DNA of 10,248 bases. Origin: RGIG7213 sp045657205. Its GTDB lineage: Bacteria > Bacillota > Clostridia > Oscillospirales > CAG-272. The position numbers and the translations under genes are program-made. Each line of letters starts with the position of its first letter. Position 1 is the stretch's first letter. Under the pieces are notes generated by a model, which searched no databases, was not told where the DNA came from, and saw nothing but the letters and a program-made list of their open reading frames with translations. The DNA is taken from positions 1 to 10,248 of the forward strand of contig JAZOSS010000113.1 in the NCBI GenBank assembly GCA_045657205.1. The letters run 5' to 3'. Of this stretch, positions 1-7,072 are shown one piece after another.

Positions 1-522
1 GATGAGAACGGTATCGTCCTCTGTGATTTCGGAGATCTTCGCCGCCCAATATCCCGTGGCAAGAACATCGCCCACGAGCAGAGCTTGTCTGTCGGTCACG
101 GTATCGGGAATCTTGTTCAGCCCCTGATCCGCAAACGGTACACGGACGTACTCTGCCTGACCGCCATCAATTCGGCAACCAAGCGCCCAACCGCCATTTC
201 TATCAGTGCAGTTGTTGACAAATCCCTTCTTGCAGAAGAAGCACTCACCGCAGAAAGTCTCCACGTTGACCGTGACTCTGTCGCCTGGGGCTACGTGCGT
301 AACAGCCGCGCCGACTTCTTCCACGATGCCGACCATTTCGTGACCGACCGTGATTCCTTCCACCGCTCTCGGCACGCTGCCGTGCTTGATATGCAGATCA
401 CTCGAACAGATACTCGCCAGCGTGACCTTGACGATAGCATCCCTCTCGTGCTGTAATGTAGGCTTCGGTTTTTCAACCAATCCGAATTTTCCTTTTGATA
501 TGTATGTATAAGTTAGCATCAT
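1..522 (-). CDS. Zinc-dependent alcohol dehydrogenase, MDR family (3'-truncated by window edge)
   Basis: The first 174 residues of a medium-chain zinc dehydrogenase are visible; the rest, including the Rossmann NAD(P)-binding domain, lies outside the window. The N-terminal GroES-like catalytic domain shows catalytic-zinc ligands C39 (in ICSSDLH), H61 and E62 (in VGHEMVG), and probably D152 (in GDVLATG). The structural-zinc site is complete: C91, C94, C97 and C105 with the normal 2-2-7 spacing. Family members oxidise secondary alcohols, polyols or sugars, or reduce the matching ketones and aldehydes, in the cytoplasm; the exact substrate cannot be read from this half. The start at 522 has AAGGA about 8 bases upstream. 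It lies 34 bases after the rhodanese gene with no clear terminator between, so the two may be co-transcribed. Codons look richer in G/C-ending choices than in the amino-sugar operon, which may mean a different origin or higher expression. Confidence 0.93.
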   Translation of the reverse strand, partial: MMLTYTYISKGKFGLVEKPKPTLQHERDAIVKVTLASICSSDLHIKHGSVPRAVEGITVGHEMVGIVEEVGAAVTHVAPGDRVTVNVETFCGECFFCKKGFVNNCTDRNGGWALGCRIDGGQAEYVRVPFADQGLNKIPDTVTDRQALLVGDVLATGYWAAKISEITEDDTVLI

Positions 523-556
523 TATTTCATCCTTTTTAGCTACTGCGGTGTTATTG

Positions 557-949
557 TTAACCTGTAACAGTTTCACCCTTCCAATCCAAAATCCCACCGA
601 ATTCGACAATATTCGTATAACCGAGGTTGACAAGCTTCTCGGATGCCTCTTTACTGCGCCGTCCGCTGCGGCAGTACACCATAATGAGCTGATCCTTATC
701 GGGCAATTCAGCAATCTCTTCTGTACCTATGTTTTCGTTTGGGACATTGATCGCGTTCGGGATATGCCCTGCGGCAAACTCGTCGGGACGGCGCACATCG
801 AGAATAATATAGTCTTTTTCCTGCGCCATCATAGTCACCGCCTCGTCCATAGTGATCCGGCGGTAGGTATTGGTTTTATTATTGCTTGTCCCGTAACACC
901 CCGTGAACATAAACACGGACAACAATATCGGTATAATTTTTTTCATCAT
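557..949 (-). CDS. Rhodanese-domain lipoprotein
   Basis: A 130-residue protein made of a lipoprotein signal peptide and one rhodanese domain. Residues 1-17 are a short basic-hydrophobic leader ending in the lipobox FTG-C18, so the mature protein should be lipid-anchored on the outer face of the membrane. The rhodanese fold runs from about residue 31 to 129. It shows the CH2A-type motif LDVRRPDEFAAGHIPNAINVP (about 50-70, key residues D51, R53, E57, G61, H62, I63, N65, A66) and the active-site loop VYCRSGRRS with catalytic C93. Single-domain rhodaneses carry sulfane sulfur as a cysteine persulfide; the physiological acceptor here is unknown. The start at 949 is an ATG-ATG pair behind AAAGGAG, 6-7 bases away. 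It overlaps by ATGA the end of an open frame coming from the esterase side. It probably belongs to the same transcript as the dehydrogenase that follows. Confidence 0.92.
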   Translation of the reverse strand: MMKKIIPILLSVFMFTGCYGTSNNKTNTYRRITMDEAVTMMAQEKDYIILDVRRPDEFAAGHIPNAINVPNENIGTEEIAELPDKDQLIMVYCRSGRRSKEASEKLVNLGYTNIVEFGGILDWKGETVTG

Positions 950-1057
950 TTATCTCCTTTGTACCCCAACACGGTATCAATTACACAAACAATCGTATCG
1001 CATCGGCTCGTTTCTTTCAACGCAATTACGTAAACATCAAAATTCTTTTTTGCAGCC

Positions 1058-1999
1058 TTAGCCGATAATATTATCAACAATACACTTACCGACAAGCTCA
1101 CCGAGTGTGAACATTTCCTCGGTTGCCCAATGCCATCCGTCCTGTTTCGGTTTATTCTCACCGTTTACCAAAACATTTACGTCAAGTCCTCCTGTAGCTA
1201 TGCAGTACACGTTATCGAGTGTTTGCGCCAACTCTCTCTGTGCAGTAATAAAGTTTTCATTGACAGCAACACTGTCATCATCAGCGGATCCCGTCGTTTT
1301 GGATATTTCACCGATCATTATGGGAAGTTTTGAAAGGTCATCGTTAATGATCCCGCCTATATCACGGCGAAGATCTTTTGCAAAAAATTCAAACGCTTTT
1401 TTATATTCTCCGGGGTTACCTCTGTCGGACTCCCCCTGCATCCAAAACACGCCTTTTGCTTTGATATCGTCATATCCGAGAGTTTTGAGTTTATCTACGC
1501 TTGACTTCACCTGCTTTATAAGTCCTTTATAAAGTCCTCCGTCAAGCTTGCTTGTATCATAATCTCCGATACCCAGAGCTTTGGCGTAAGACGGAGATAC
1601 CCAGTTTCCGCTTGCGGCGTTTTCACCGTTTTTATTATCCAAAAGTGACGTGCCGCCATGGGCAAATTTGATTATACCCGCTATTTTCCCTCCGTTATTT
1701 TCGTTATAATAGTGTTCGGAAAGGTATGCCGCCATACCGAGCTCGGGGCCTATTCTGTCCGCAAGGCATCCAAAGCCTATCTTTACAGGTGTCCATTCCT
1801 TGATTTCATTAACCCCTGTGGACACTTGCGGAGTATCTACGTAATTCGTATATTCCGATCTTCCCGAATAAATAACATTATCGTCACCTATCACACAAGC
1901 ATCCCAAAGCTTTTCAAGAACATTTCTGTTATAGATCGTATAACCTGCGGCATTGGACTGACCCGCTATAAGATATACGTCGATAGACTTATTACACAT
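1058..1999 (-). CDS. SGNH-fold carbohydrate O-acetylesterase (sialate O-acetylesterase / CE6-like)
   Basis: A 313-residue esterase of the SASA/CE6 branch of the SGNH superfamily. Nucleophile block I is at residues 11-18 (IAGQSNAAG region, S15). The family-typical WMQGESD is at 186-192. The C-terminal DGWH holds the catalytic D287 and H290 in DxxH spacing, and HGGTSL (114-119) and GPELG (84-88) are further family blocks. Relatives remove O-acetyl groups from sugars such as xylan oligosaccharides or sialic acid. There is no signal peptide or membrane segment, so it should act in the cytoplasm on an imported, O-acetylated sugar. The start at 1999 has AGGAG about 7 bases upstream. It has its own sigma-A promoter and is separated from the upstream nagA-like operon by a strong terminator, so it can be expressed separately. 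The neighbourhood suggests an acetylated amino-sugar substrate, but that is inference. Confidence 0.88.
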   Translation of the reverse strand: MCNKSIDVYLIAGQSNAAGYTIYNRNVLEKLWDACVIGDDNVIYSGRSEYTNYVDTPQVSTGVNEIKEWTPVKIGFGCLADRIGPELGMAAYLSEHYYNENNGGKIAGIIKFAHGGTSLLDNKNGENAASGNWVSPSYAKALGIGDYDTSKLDGGLYKGLIKQVKSSVDKLKTLGYDDIKAKGVFWMQGESDRGNPGEYKKAFEFFAKDLRRDIGGIINDDLSKLPIMIGEISKTTGSADDDSVAVNENFITAQRELAQTLDNVYCIATGGLDVNVLVNGENKPKQDGWHWATEEMFTLGELVGKCIVDNIIG

Positions 2000-2046
2000 A
2001 GGTTTCTCCTTTTCAGCTTTCGTTTGATCTCTTTATATCACTTTTA

Positions 2047-2076
2047 ATCATAACACATCAACCGTCGCGTTGTCAA
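2047..2076 (-). promoter_or_regulatory. Sigma-A promoter of the esterase gene
   Basis: On the minus strand, TTGACA (2076-2071) is followed after 18 bases by TATGAT (2052-2047). Transcription should begin near 2040, about 40 bases before the esterase start at 1999. The -35 box begins right after the T-tract of the upstream operon's terminator, so the esterase has an independent promoter. Confidence 0.7.
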
Positions 2077-2079
2077 CAA

Positions 2080-2131
2080 AAAAGCAAACAAGTACCGATT
2101 TAAAGACGATGTCTAAAATCGGTACTTGTTT
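2080..2131 (-). terminator. Intrinsic terminator of the amino-sugar operon
   Basis: AAACAAGTACCGATTT (2086-2101) is perfectly complementary to 2116-2131, giving a 16-bp stem. The 14-base apical segment contains a second small stem, AGAC-GAT-GTCT (2104-2114). Reading on the minus strand the stem starts 11 bases after the last operon stop codon and is followed by GC and six T. On the plus strand it is followed by only a short T-rich run. This makes it a strong terminator for the leftward operon. Confidence 0.85.
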
Positions 2132-2141
2132 TATTGAATTA

Positions 2142-3311
2142 TCAGACTTTTTCACCTGAAACGTAAACAGCTTTTACGTTTATATCACCGTCGAAAACGC
2201 ATATATCGGCATCGAAGCCTTCACGAAGCTCGCCTTTTTTTACATCGAGTCCCATCATTTTTATGGGATTTACCGTCATCATTCTGACAGCGTTCGGTAT
2301 ATCGACACCGCTTTTGACCATATTTCTTATGAGTCGGTCTGCCGTGGCAACACTTCCCGCAAAAGCGCTTCTGTCGGTAAGCTTTGCCACTCCGTCTTCA
2401 ACGATGACGTCAAGCGGATCGTCGGCACTGCCGAGAAAACTCGTTTTTACGTTTTGACCTGCGGCGCGCATCGCATCAGTTATCAGTGCGATACGGCTGT
2501 TTTCCTTGAATTTTGCAACGTACGCAAGCAAGGAAAGCGGCAGATGGCATCCGTCGGCAATTATTTCGACGTTCATTCCGTCGATATAATATGATGATTC
2601 AAGCACGCCGGGAACTCTGAATCCGTCACGTCTTACTATCGTACTGACACACGAATAAAGATGAGTTACGTGTTTGTAACCGTTTTCGTACGCTTGTAAA
2701 ACCGTATCGAAATCAGCATTTGAATGAGCGATACTCAGCGTTATTCCGTTTGCTTTTGCAACCTCGGCAAATCTTTCCGAGCCTTTGACCTCGGGTGCGA
2801 CGCTCCAGCGTTTTATGTTTCCTTGCCCTCTTGCTATTATCGCACTGTACTCAGCTTCGTCGAATTCACAGATATTTTCGGGTTTTTGCGCCCCTGCCTG
2901 ATACGGCGAAATATAACGCCCTTCAAGATGTATACCGAGAAGATGCGCTTTTATCCTTGTGTCATTTAAAGCTTCGTTATACGCATCTATTGCCTTTATC
3001 AAAGCATCCTTTCCTGCTGAAAGGAGTGTCGGCATAACGGACGTCGTTCCGTGTTTTAGGTGTGCGTTTGTTATATTGAGATACGTATCATTCTCGCAGT
3101 CCATATAATCACCGCCTCCGCCGCCGTGCTGATGTATATCGACAAATCCCGCAGATACGTAATTTCCTTCGCAATCTATTTCCACACAATCCCGGGGGGA
3201 GGGTGTATCTTTATCAAGCAATGATTCTATTTTTCCGTTTGAAATAAGCAGGTCTTTTTCTTCAATACCGTTTTCGGTTATAAGAAGACCGCCGACAAGA
3301 CGTTTTTTCAT
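2142..3311 (-). CDS. nagA: N-acetylglucosamine-6-phosphate deacetylase-like amidohydrolase (NagA family)
   Basis: A metal-dependent amidohydrolase of NagA length (389 residues from the chosen start). NagA hydrolyses GlcNAc-6-P to GlcN-6-P and acetate in the cytoplasm. Numbered from the ATG at 3317, the metal and catalytic set is present: H62-x-H64 in DIHQHGGGGG, E132 in HLEG, H198 in IAHSN, H219 in THLY, H258 in DGCH, and catalytic D281 in LITDAM. Several substrate-side positions differ from classical NagA: HLEGP is HLEGR (R134), the GAH/GTH histidine is Q144, and THLFNAM is THLYSCV. I chose the ATG at 3311 over 3317 because AAAGGTGG (3318-3325) abuts the 3317 ATG but sits 6 bases before the 3311 one. 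It is the last gene of the five-gene operon. The fold assignment is firm; the exact substrate may not be GlcNAc-6-P. Confidence 0.9.
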   Translation of the reverse strand: MKKRLVGGLLITENGIEEKDLLISNGKIESLLDKDTPSPRDCVEIDCEGNYVSAGFVDIHQHGGGGGDYMDCENDTYLNITNAHLKHGTTSVMPTLLSAGKDALIKAIDAYNEALNDTRIKAHLLGIHLEGRYISPYQAGAQKPENICEFDEAEYSAIIARGQGNIKRWSVAPEVKGSERFAEVAKANGITLSIAHSNADFDTVLQAYENGYKHVTHLYSCVSTIVRRDGFRVPGVLESSYYIDGMNVEIIADGCHLPLSLLAYVAKFKENSRIALITDAMRAAGQNVKTSFLGSADDPLDVIVEDGVAKLTDRSAFAGSVATADRLIRNMVKSGVDIPNAVRMMTVNPIKMMGLDVKKGELREGFDADICVFDGDINVKAVYVSGEKV

Positions 3312-3331
3312 TTTCATCCACCTTTGAACAG

Positions 3332-4315
3332 TTATCCGTTTTGCTCCGCTTCCTTCTGAATGAGAAGTGCTGTACGACAGGAGACTATGACGTTTTCCGT
3401 CATTTCACGGCTGTTTGAATTTATCTGACCGACGAATTCCGTTAAGTAATCGTACGGACTGTCTGTACATTCGATAACTTCAGCATCTTTTATTCCCTCT
3501 TTGTAAAGAGTGACCTTGTTATCGGCGTAGTTGAACGTAAGAAGTCCGTTATCGCACCAGAACATAAACTGCCAATATACGGGCATCGAAAAGACCTGTG
3601 ACGGTGCTGAATATGAAATATCAGCCATTACGCCCGCACCGTTGTCAAGCCGTGCCATAAACATAGCAGAGTCCTTGAAATGAGGGTGTTTGACAGCATA
3701 CGAATTCCAGACACGCGCTCCGTCTGTCTTTACAAACTCGCACCCTGTCATCATTCTTACGAGATCTATGCCGTGAATGGCAAGATCGTTTACTGTTCCG
3801 CCGTGCATACCTTCTTCAAAATACCAAAGCGGACGGTGTGCGTAGTCGATACAGTGCTGACCGTTAAACGATACGTTTCTTATCTGTCCCATACTTCCGC
3901 CGTCGAGTATTTCCTTTGCTTTAAAGGATTGAGGCAGATACCGCAGATCGAGCATACACGCTATTTTCAAATTCTTTTCATTTGAAAGGCGGTGTATTTC
4001 TTCAAGCTCCTCAAGCGTTGTGCATATAGGTTTATCGGCAATAACGTGTTTGCCTGCTTCGAGAGCTTTTATTATGACCTTACCCCTGTCTCCGTAAGCG
4101 TTTCCGACAGCGACGGCGTCTATATCCGTTTTCAGCCATTCATCATACGAAGCATCGGAAAAAACGGCGCCGAGCGTTTTTTCGGCATTAAGTCTTGCAC
4201 CGTCATCATTTTCGATACAGCCTGCCACGAATGCAATATCGCTTTCGCTGACCTTTTTGTAAAGCGTATTTATATGACCGTGGCGAAATCCATTGAACAA
4301 TATTTTTAACTTCAT
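3332..4315 (-). CDS. Gfo/Idh/MocA-family NAD(P)-dependent oxidoreductase (third in operon)
   Basis: A 327-residue cytoplasmic sugar/cyclitol dehydrogenase-type protein. The N-terminal Rossmann domain (about 1-120) has the atypical nucleotide loop FNGFRHGH instead of GxGxxG. The catalytic lysine motif is ADKPI (D94-K95-P96). The C-terminal alpha/beta domain carries the second catalytic segment HGGTVNDLAIHGIDL, with D177 and H181 in the family's usual spacing. Such enzymes oxidise or reduce a sugar hydroxyl/keto group with NAD(P). The start at 4315 lies 2 bases after the NagB-like stop codon with no strong Shine-Dalgarno, so translation is probably coupled. It ends 20 bases before the nagA-like start. 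It is only distantly similar by eye to the other two family members in the operon, so the three are unlikely to be recent duplicates. Substrate unknown. Confidence 0.9.
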   Translation of the reverse strand: MKLKILFNGFRHGHINTLYKKVSESDIAFVAGCIENDDGARLNAEKTLGAVFSDASYDEWLKTDIDAVAVGNAYGDRGKVIIKALEAGKHVIADKPICTTLEELEEIHRLSNEKNLKIACMLDLRYLPQSFKAKEILDGGSMGQIRNVSFNGQHCIDYAHRPLWYFEEGMHGGTVNDLAIHGIDLVRMMTGCEFVKTDGARVWNSYAVKHPHFKDSAMFMARLDNGAGVMADISYSAPSQVFSMPVYWQFMFWCDNGLLTFNYADNKVTLYKEGIKDAEVIECTDSPYDYLTEFVGQINSNSREMTENVIVSCRTALLIQKEAEQNG

Positions 4316-4317
4316 AA

Positions 4318-5079
4318 TTATAAAATCTTCGATGCGCTGTCTTTATCCAAAAACATAACGGCACCGTCATGCTTTCTGAGCGACGTTGCGGGGCACACTT
4401 CGCCGTACGGTCCTTCAAGCATAGCCTTTACGGCATCCGCTTTCGTAGGTGCGGGTACTGTACATATGAGATATTTTGCCGACAAAAGTGCGGGAACTGT
4501 CAAAGTAAGTGCGTACTTCGGAACGTCATCAAGAGTCGGGAAGCATCCGTCGTGTACCTGCTGGTTACGGCATATATCATCAAGCTCAACTTTTTTTATT
4601 ATTTTCGGATCGTTGAAATCTGCCACGGGCGGATCATTGAATGCGATATGTCCGTTTTCTCCTATTCCCATACAAACAACGTCGGGCGGATATTTTTCAA
4701 GCAGTTCCGCGTAGTGCTTGCACGCTGTGTCAACGTCTTCTTTTGCGGGAATATAATTGACAGAGGCAAACGGAGCTTTTGAAAATATATGGTCGTAAAG
4801 ATATTTTGCAAACGACTGTCCGTTCTCTATTGAAAGTCCTGCATATTCATCCATATGAAAAGCGTTTATTCTTTTAAAATCCACGTTTTCGCAAAGAAGT
4901 GCTTCGAGCATTTCGTTTTGTGAAGGAGCGGCGGCAAATATTACGTTTGCGTATTCCTTTTCCTTCAACACGTTTGAAATAGCTTCCGCGGCAGCCTTTC
5001 CTGCTGCTTTACCCATTTCCGAACGTGTATCGTACACGCTTGTTTTAAGTTTTTCTGTCGTTATTGTTTTTATAAGCAT
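4318..5079 (-). CDS. NagB-family glucosamine-6-phosphate deaminase/isomerase-like protein, divergent active site
   Basis: A 253-residue member of the NagB/sugar-phosphate isomerase family. NagB converts GlcN-6-P to fructose-6-P and ammonia. Recognisable blocks are HMDEYAGL (75-82, D77 matching the E. coli general base D72), MGIGENGHIAFNDPP (137-151) and KYALTLTVPALLSA (188-201). The ring-opening histidine is present (H144), but E. coli D141 corresponds to N142 and E148 to D149. The phosphate-binding loop, PTGGTP in E. coli, reads AAAPSQNEM here (49-57). VPAPTK (208-213) keeps the conserved lysine. I chose the ATG at 5079, with GAGGAT 6-7 bases upstream, over the ATG at 5139 that lies inside the preceding gene. 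The gap to that gene's stop is 10 bases, and the next gene follows after 2. It belongs to a divergent NagB subgroup; calling it a true GlcN-6-P deaminase is uncertain. Confidence 0.85.
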   Translation of the reverse strand: MLIKTITTEKLKTSVYDTRSEMGKAAGKAAAEAISNVLKEKEYANVIFAAAPSQNEMLEALLCENVDFKRINAFHMDEYAGLSIENGQSFAKYLYDHIFSKAPFASVNYIPAKEDVDTACKHYAELLEKYPPDVVCMGIGENGHIAFNDPPVADFNDPKIIKKVELDDICRNQQVHDGCFPTLDDVPKYALTLTVPALLSAKYLICTVPAPTKADAVKAMLEGPYGEVCPATSLRKHDGAVMFLDKDSASKIL

Positions 5080-5089
5080 TCGTTTATCC

Positions 5090-5956
5090 TCATATTTTAT
5101 ATTCGGGAACTTTTTCTTCTTTACCGCTTTCAACTGCACGCAATACCGTATTCATTATAAAGACGGGAGCTGCAAGCTGTTCGTAGCTTTTTCTCATTTT
5201 TCCTCCATTGAGAATGTTGAGCATATCATCCATTTCAACTCGGAAATCATCCCCGACTACTGTAAAACATCTGCTTTCGGCGTTATCACTTCCGTATACG
5301 GACACGTTGTAATAACCCGTTTTTTCCTGGAAAGCTCCCTGAACGCTGTAATTTTCGTAATTTGCCGTAAACAGCACGGCGTTTGAAGTACGGCGTGCTG
5401 ACACAGTCTTAACGTCGTAACCGAAAACGGTCGCCATTATTTCAACGAGGTGCTGTGCGTAGAAGTAAAAACCGCCGTAAGGACTGTCGGAAAACACAGG
5501 GCATGCAATACTTCCGCCTCTTAAATTTCCGAGCTTGTTTTCTTTTACTGCCTTAGCAAGTTCTTTTGTTTCCTTTACGGATGTGCACGTGCTTCCTCCG
5601 CAAAGAAGTATTCCTTTTTCTTTTGCAACGTTCATAAACTCAACCGCCTCTTCGTCACTGCACGTTGTGGGCTTGTCTATAAACATGGGTATACCGTATT
5701 TGATATAGGGCTTTGCGTATTTATAGTGATTGTCACCGTGACGTGCCGTGACCATTATACCGTCAACCTTTCCTGCAAGGCTGTCGTAATTATCCATTAT
5801 GGCAACGCCGAACTGTTCATTCAGCCTTTTAATAGCTTCAGGCTCGTCACTGTATATACCGACGATCTCTATATCGGGATAATATCCCTCTTTTACAAAT
5901 TTCAAAAAGGAATCCGCGTGCGAATTTTCAACACCGAGTATCGCTATCTTATACAT
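5090..5956 (-). CDS. Gfo/Idh/MocA-family NAD(P)-dependent oxidoreductase, short form (second in operon)
   Basis: A 288-residue protein, short for a family usually 320-400 long. The Rossmann domain starts MYKIAILGVENSHADS, where the usual glycine-rich loop GxGxxG has become GVENSH (8-13). The catalytic motif is IDKPT (D94-K95-P96). The C-terminal domain is compact. The expected catalytic histidine segment is probably YFYAQHLVEIM (H169), without the preceding GGxxxDxG found in most relatives. It should be a cytoplasmic sugar dehydrogenase or reductase; the reduced loop and domain make NAD(P) binding worth testing. The start at 5956 has AAGGGATGG about 8 bases upstream. It follows the first operon gene by 24 bases, and its stop codon lies 10 bases before the NagB-like start, whose ribosome binding site overlaps this stop. 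Confidence 0.87.
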   Translation of the reverse strand: MYKIAILGVENSHADSFLKFVKEGYYPDIEIVGIYSDEPEAIKRLNEQFGVAIMDNYDSLAGKVDGIMVTARHGDNHYKYAKPYIKYGIPMFIDKPTTCSDEEAVEFMNVAKEKGILLCGGSTCTSVKETKELAKAVKENKLGNLRGGSIACPVFSDSPYGGFYFYAQHLVEIMATVFGYDVKTVSARRTSNAVLFTANYENYSVQGAFQEKTGYYNVSVYGSDNAESRCFTVVGDDFRVEMDDMLNILNGGKMRKSYEQLAAPVFIMNTVLRAVESGKEEKVPEYKI

Positions 5957-5980
5957 AATCAGCCATCCCTTCCAAACACA

Positions 5981-7057
5981 TTAATCAAACTTCACATCAA
6001 GAGGATTTTCAGCGTGGCACGCCTCTATCACTCTTATTACCTGAGCGGCATGCTCGGGTGTTATATCAAGCTCTTTTCCGAGAATGACCGTATTGTAAAG
6101 CATCTTGTAAAAATCTTTTACTGCCGCATCAAACGACGTACCCTTTATATCCTCTTCAACCTCTGTAAAGTCGAGCTTTTCAACGCAGTATGCGGGATTG
6201 CCGTTTTCATCGGAAAGTGCTTCTTTTATAACAGGTCTTTCGGGAAGAACTGTCATATCCTCGATATATTTCATTTTGTATGCCGCATTTGTCGAAACAA
6301 GTGTACCTTTTGAACCGTATATCTTGTAAATATAGTCGCCTGCGTACGCATCGGCGGAAATCACTTCGATATCGACTGTGGGCTTTTCGGGAGCCGTTAT
6401 GATGATCTTTCCGTAATCGTCAGCGTCACCGCTTGTGAGCACAGTATCGAGAGATGAAAAAGCTATTCTTGCATTTTCATCCCAATCGAGAAGATCAAGC
6501 GCCTGACCGATGGGGTGAGGTCCTGTGTTATATATACCGCCTGCACAGCGGGACTGCAACGTCTGCCAGTCCCAGCGGCGGGCAAAGCCCGAATATTTAA
6601 GGTTTATCTGAAGTATTTTTCCGAGCTTTCCGCTTTCGATTATATTCTTTATGTTCATATATGCGGGATTGTAAAGGGTCTGATGGAAAGCCGTTATCAC
6701 GACGTTGTTCTTTTTTGCCGTAAGTATAAGATCAAGACATTCGTAATAAGAACGTGCGAACGGTTTTTCCGAAAGTACATTAAATCCGTGTTCAAGCAAG
6801 TCCTTGCTTATTGAATAGTGCATATGCGAAAAAGATGCGTTTACAACAACATCTATATCATCTCTTTTAAAAAGCTCTCTGTAATCGGAAACGGTGTCGC
6901 ATCCAAATTCTTCGGCGGCTTTTTTTCTGCGGTACTCATCTTCTTCAACTATGCAGACTACCTGACAAAAGTCGTTGTCTTCGCTTTTGAAAAACTTGCC
7001 GTGAATATCACGTCCGCTTCTGCCTTGCCCGATTATGGCAACTCTCATTTTATTCAT
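5981..7057 (-). CDS. Gfo/Idh/MocA-family NAD(P)-dependent oxidoreductase (first gene of operon)
   Basis: A 358-residue oxidoreductase with the standard two-domain layout. The Rossmann fold starts MRVAIIGQGRSGRDIHG (4-20, glycine-rich loop G10-x-G12-x-x-G15 variant). The catalytic lysine is in LSEKPF (E97-K98-P99). The C-terminal half contains FARRWDWQT (158-166) and the catalytic GGIYNTGPHPIGQALDL, with N177 and H181 at the positions normally D/N and H. It likely oxidises or reduces a sugar or cyclitol hydroxyl using NAD(P). The ATG at 7057 is chosen over the upstream ATG at 7096 because GGAGG (7064-7068) sits 6 bases before it, and the extra 13 residues would run through a 14-bp palindrome in the leader. 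As the promoter-proximal gene it is the best marker for operon induction. Substrate not identifiable from sequence alone. Confidence 0.92.
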   Translation of the reverse strand: MNKMRVAIIGQGRSGRDIHGKFFKSEDNDFCQVVCIVEEDEYRRKKAAEEFGCDTVSDYRELFKRDDIDVVVNASFSHMHYSISKDLLEHGFNVLSEKPFARSYYECLDLILTAKKNNVVITAFHQTLYNPAYMNIKNIIESGKLGKILQINLKYSGFARRWDWQTLQSRCAGGIYNTGPHPIGQALDLLDWDENARIAFSSLDTVLTSGDADDYGKIIITAPEKPTVDIEVISADAYAGDYIYKIYGSKGTLVSTNAAYKMKYIEDMTVLPERPVIKEALSDENGNPAYCVEKLDFTEVEEDIKGTSFDAAVKDFYKMLYNTVILGKELDITPEHAAQVIRVIEACHAENPLDVKFD

Positions 7058-7072
7058 ATTTTTCCTCCGTTT

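Noticed and set aside
548..1033. Plus-strand open frame of 161 codons
   Set aside because: It is antisense to the rhodanese lipoprotein, whose signal peptide and catalytic loop are clear.
5080..5139. Upstream start for the NagB-like protein at 5139
   Set aside because: It overlaps the preceding gene by 50 bases and adds a lysine-rich tail not seen in the family; the 5079 ATG has a well-spaced GAGGAT.
5726..6313. Long plus-strand open frame (195 codons)
   Set aside because: It lies antisense to two well-supported oxidoreductase genes, has no recognisable domain and no good ribosome binding site; it is a shadow of their codon pattern.
3332..7057. GH109-type NAD-dependent glycosidases among the MocA-family proteins
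   Set aside because: GH109 enzymes are longer, usually exported, and have their own signature segments; these three are 288-358 residues, cytoplasmic, and show only the general dehydrogenase motifs.
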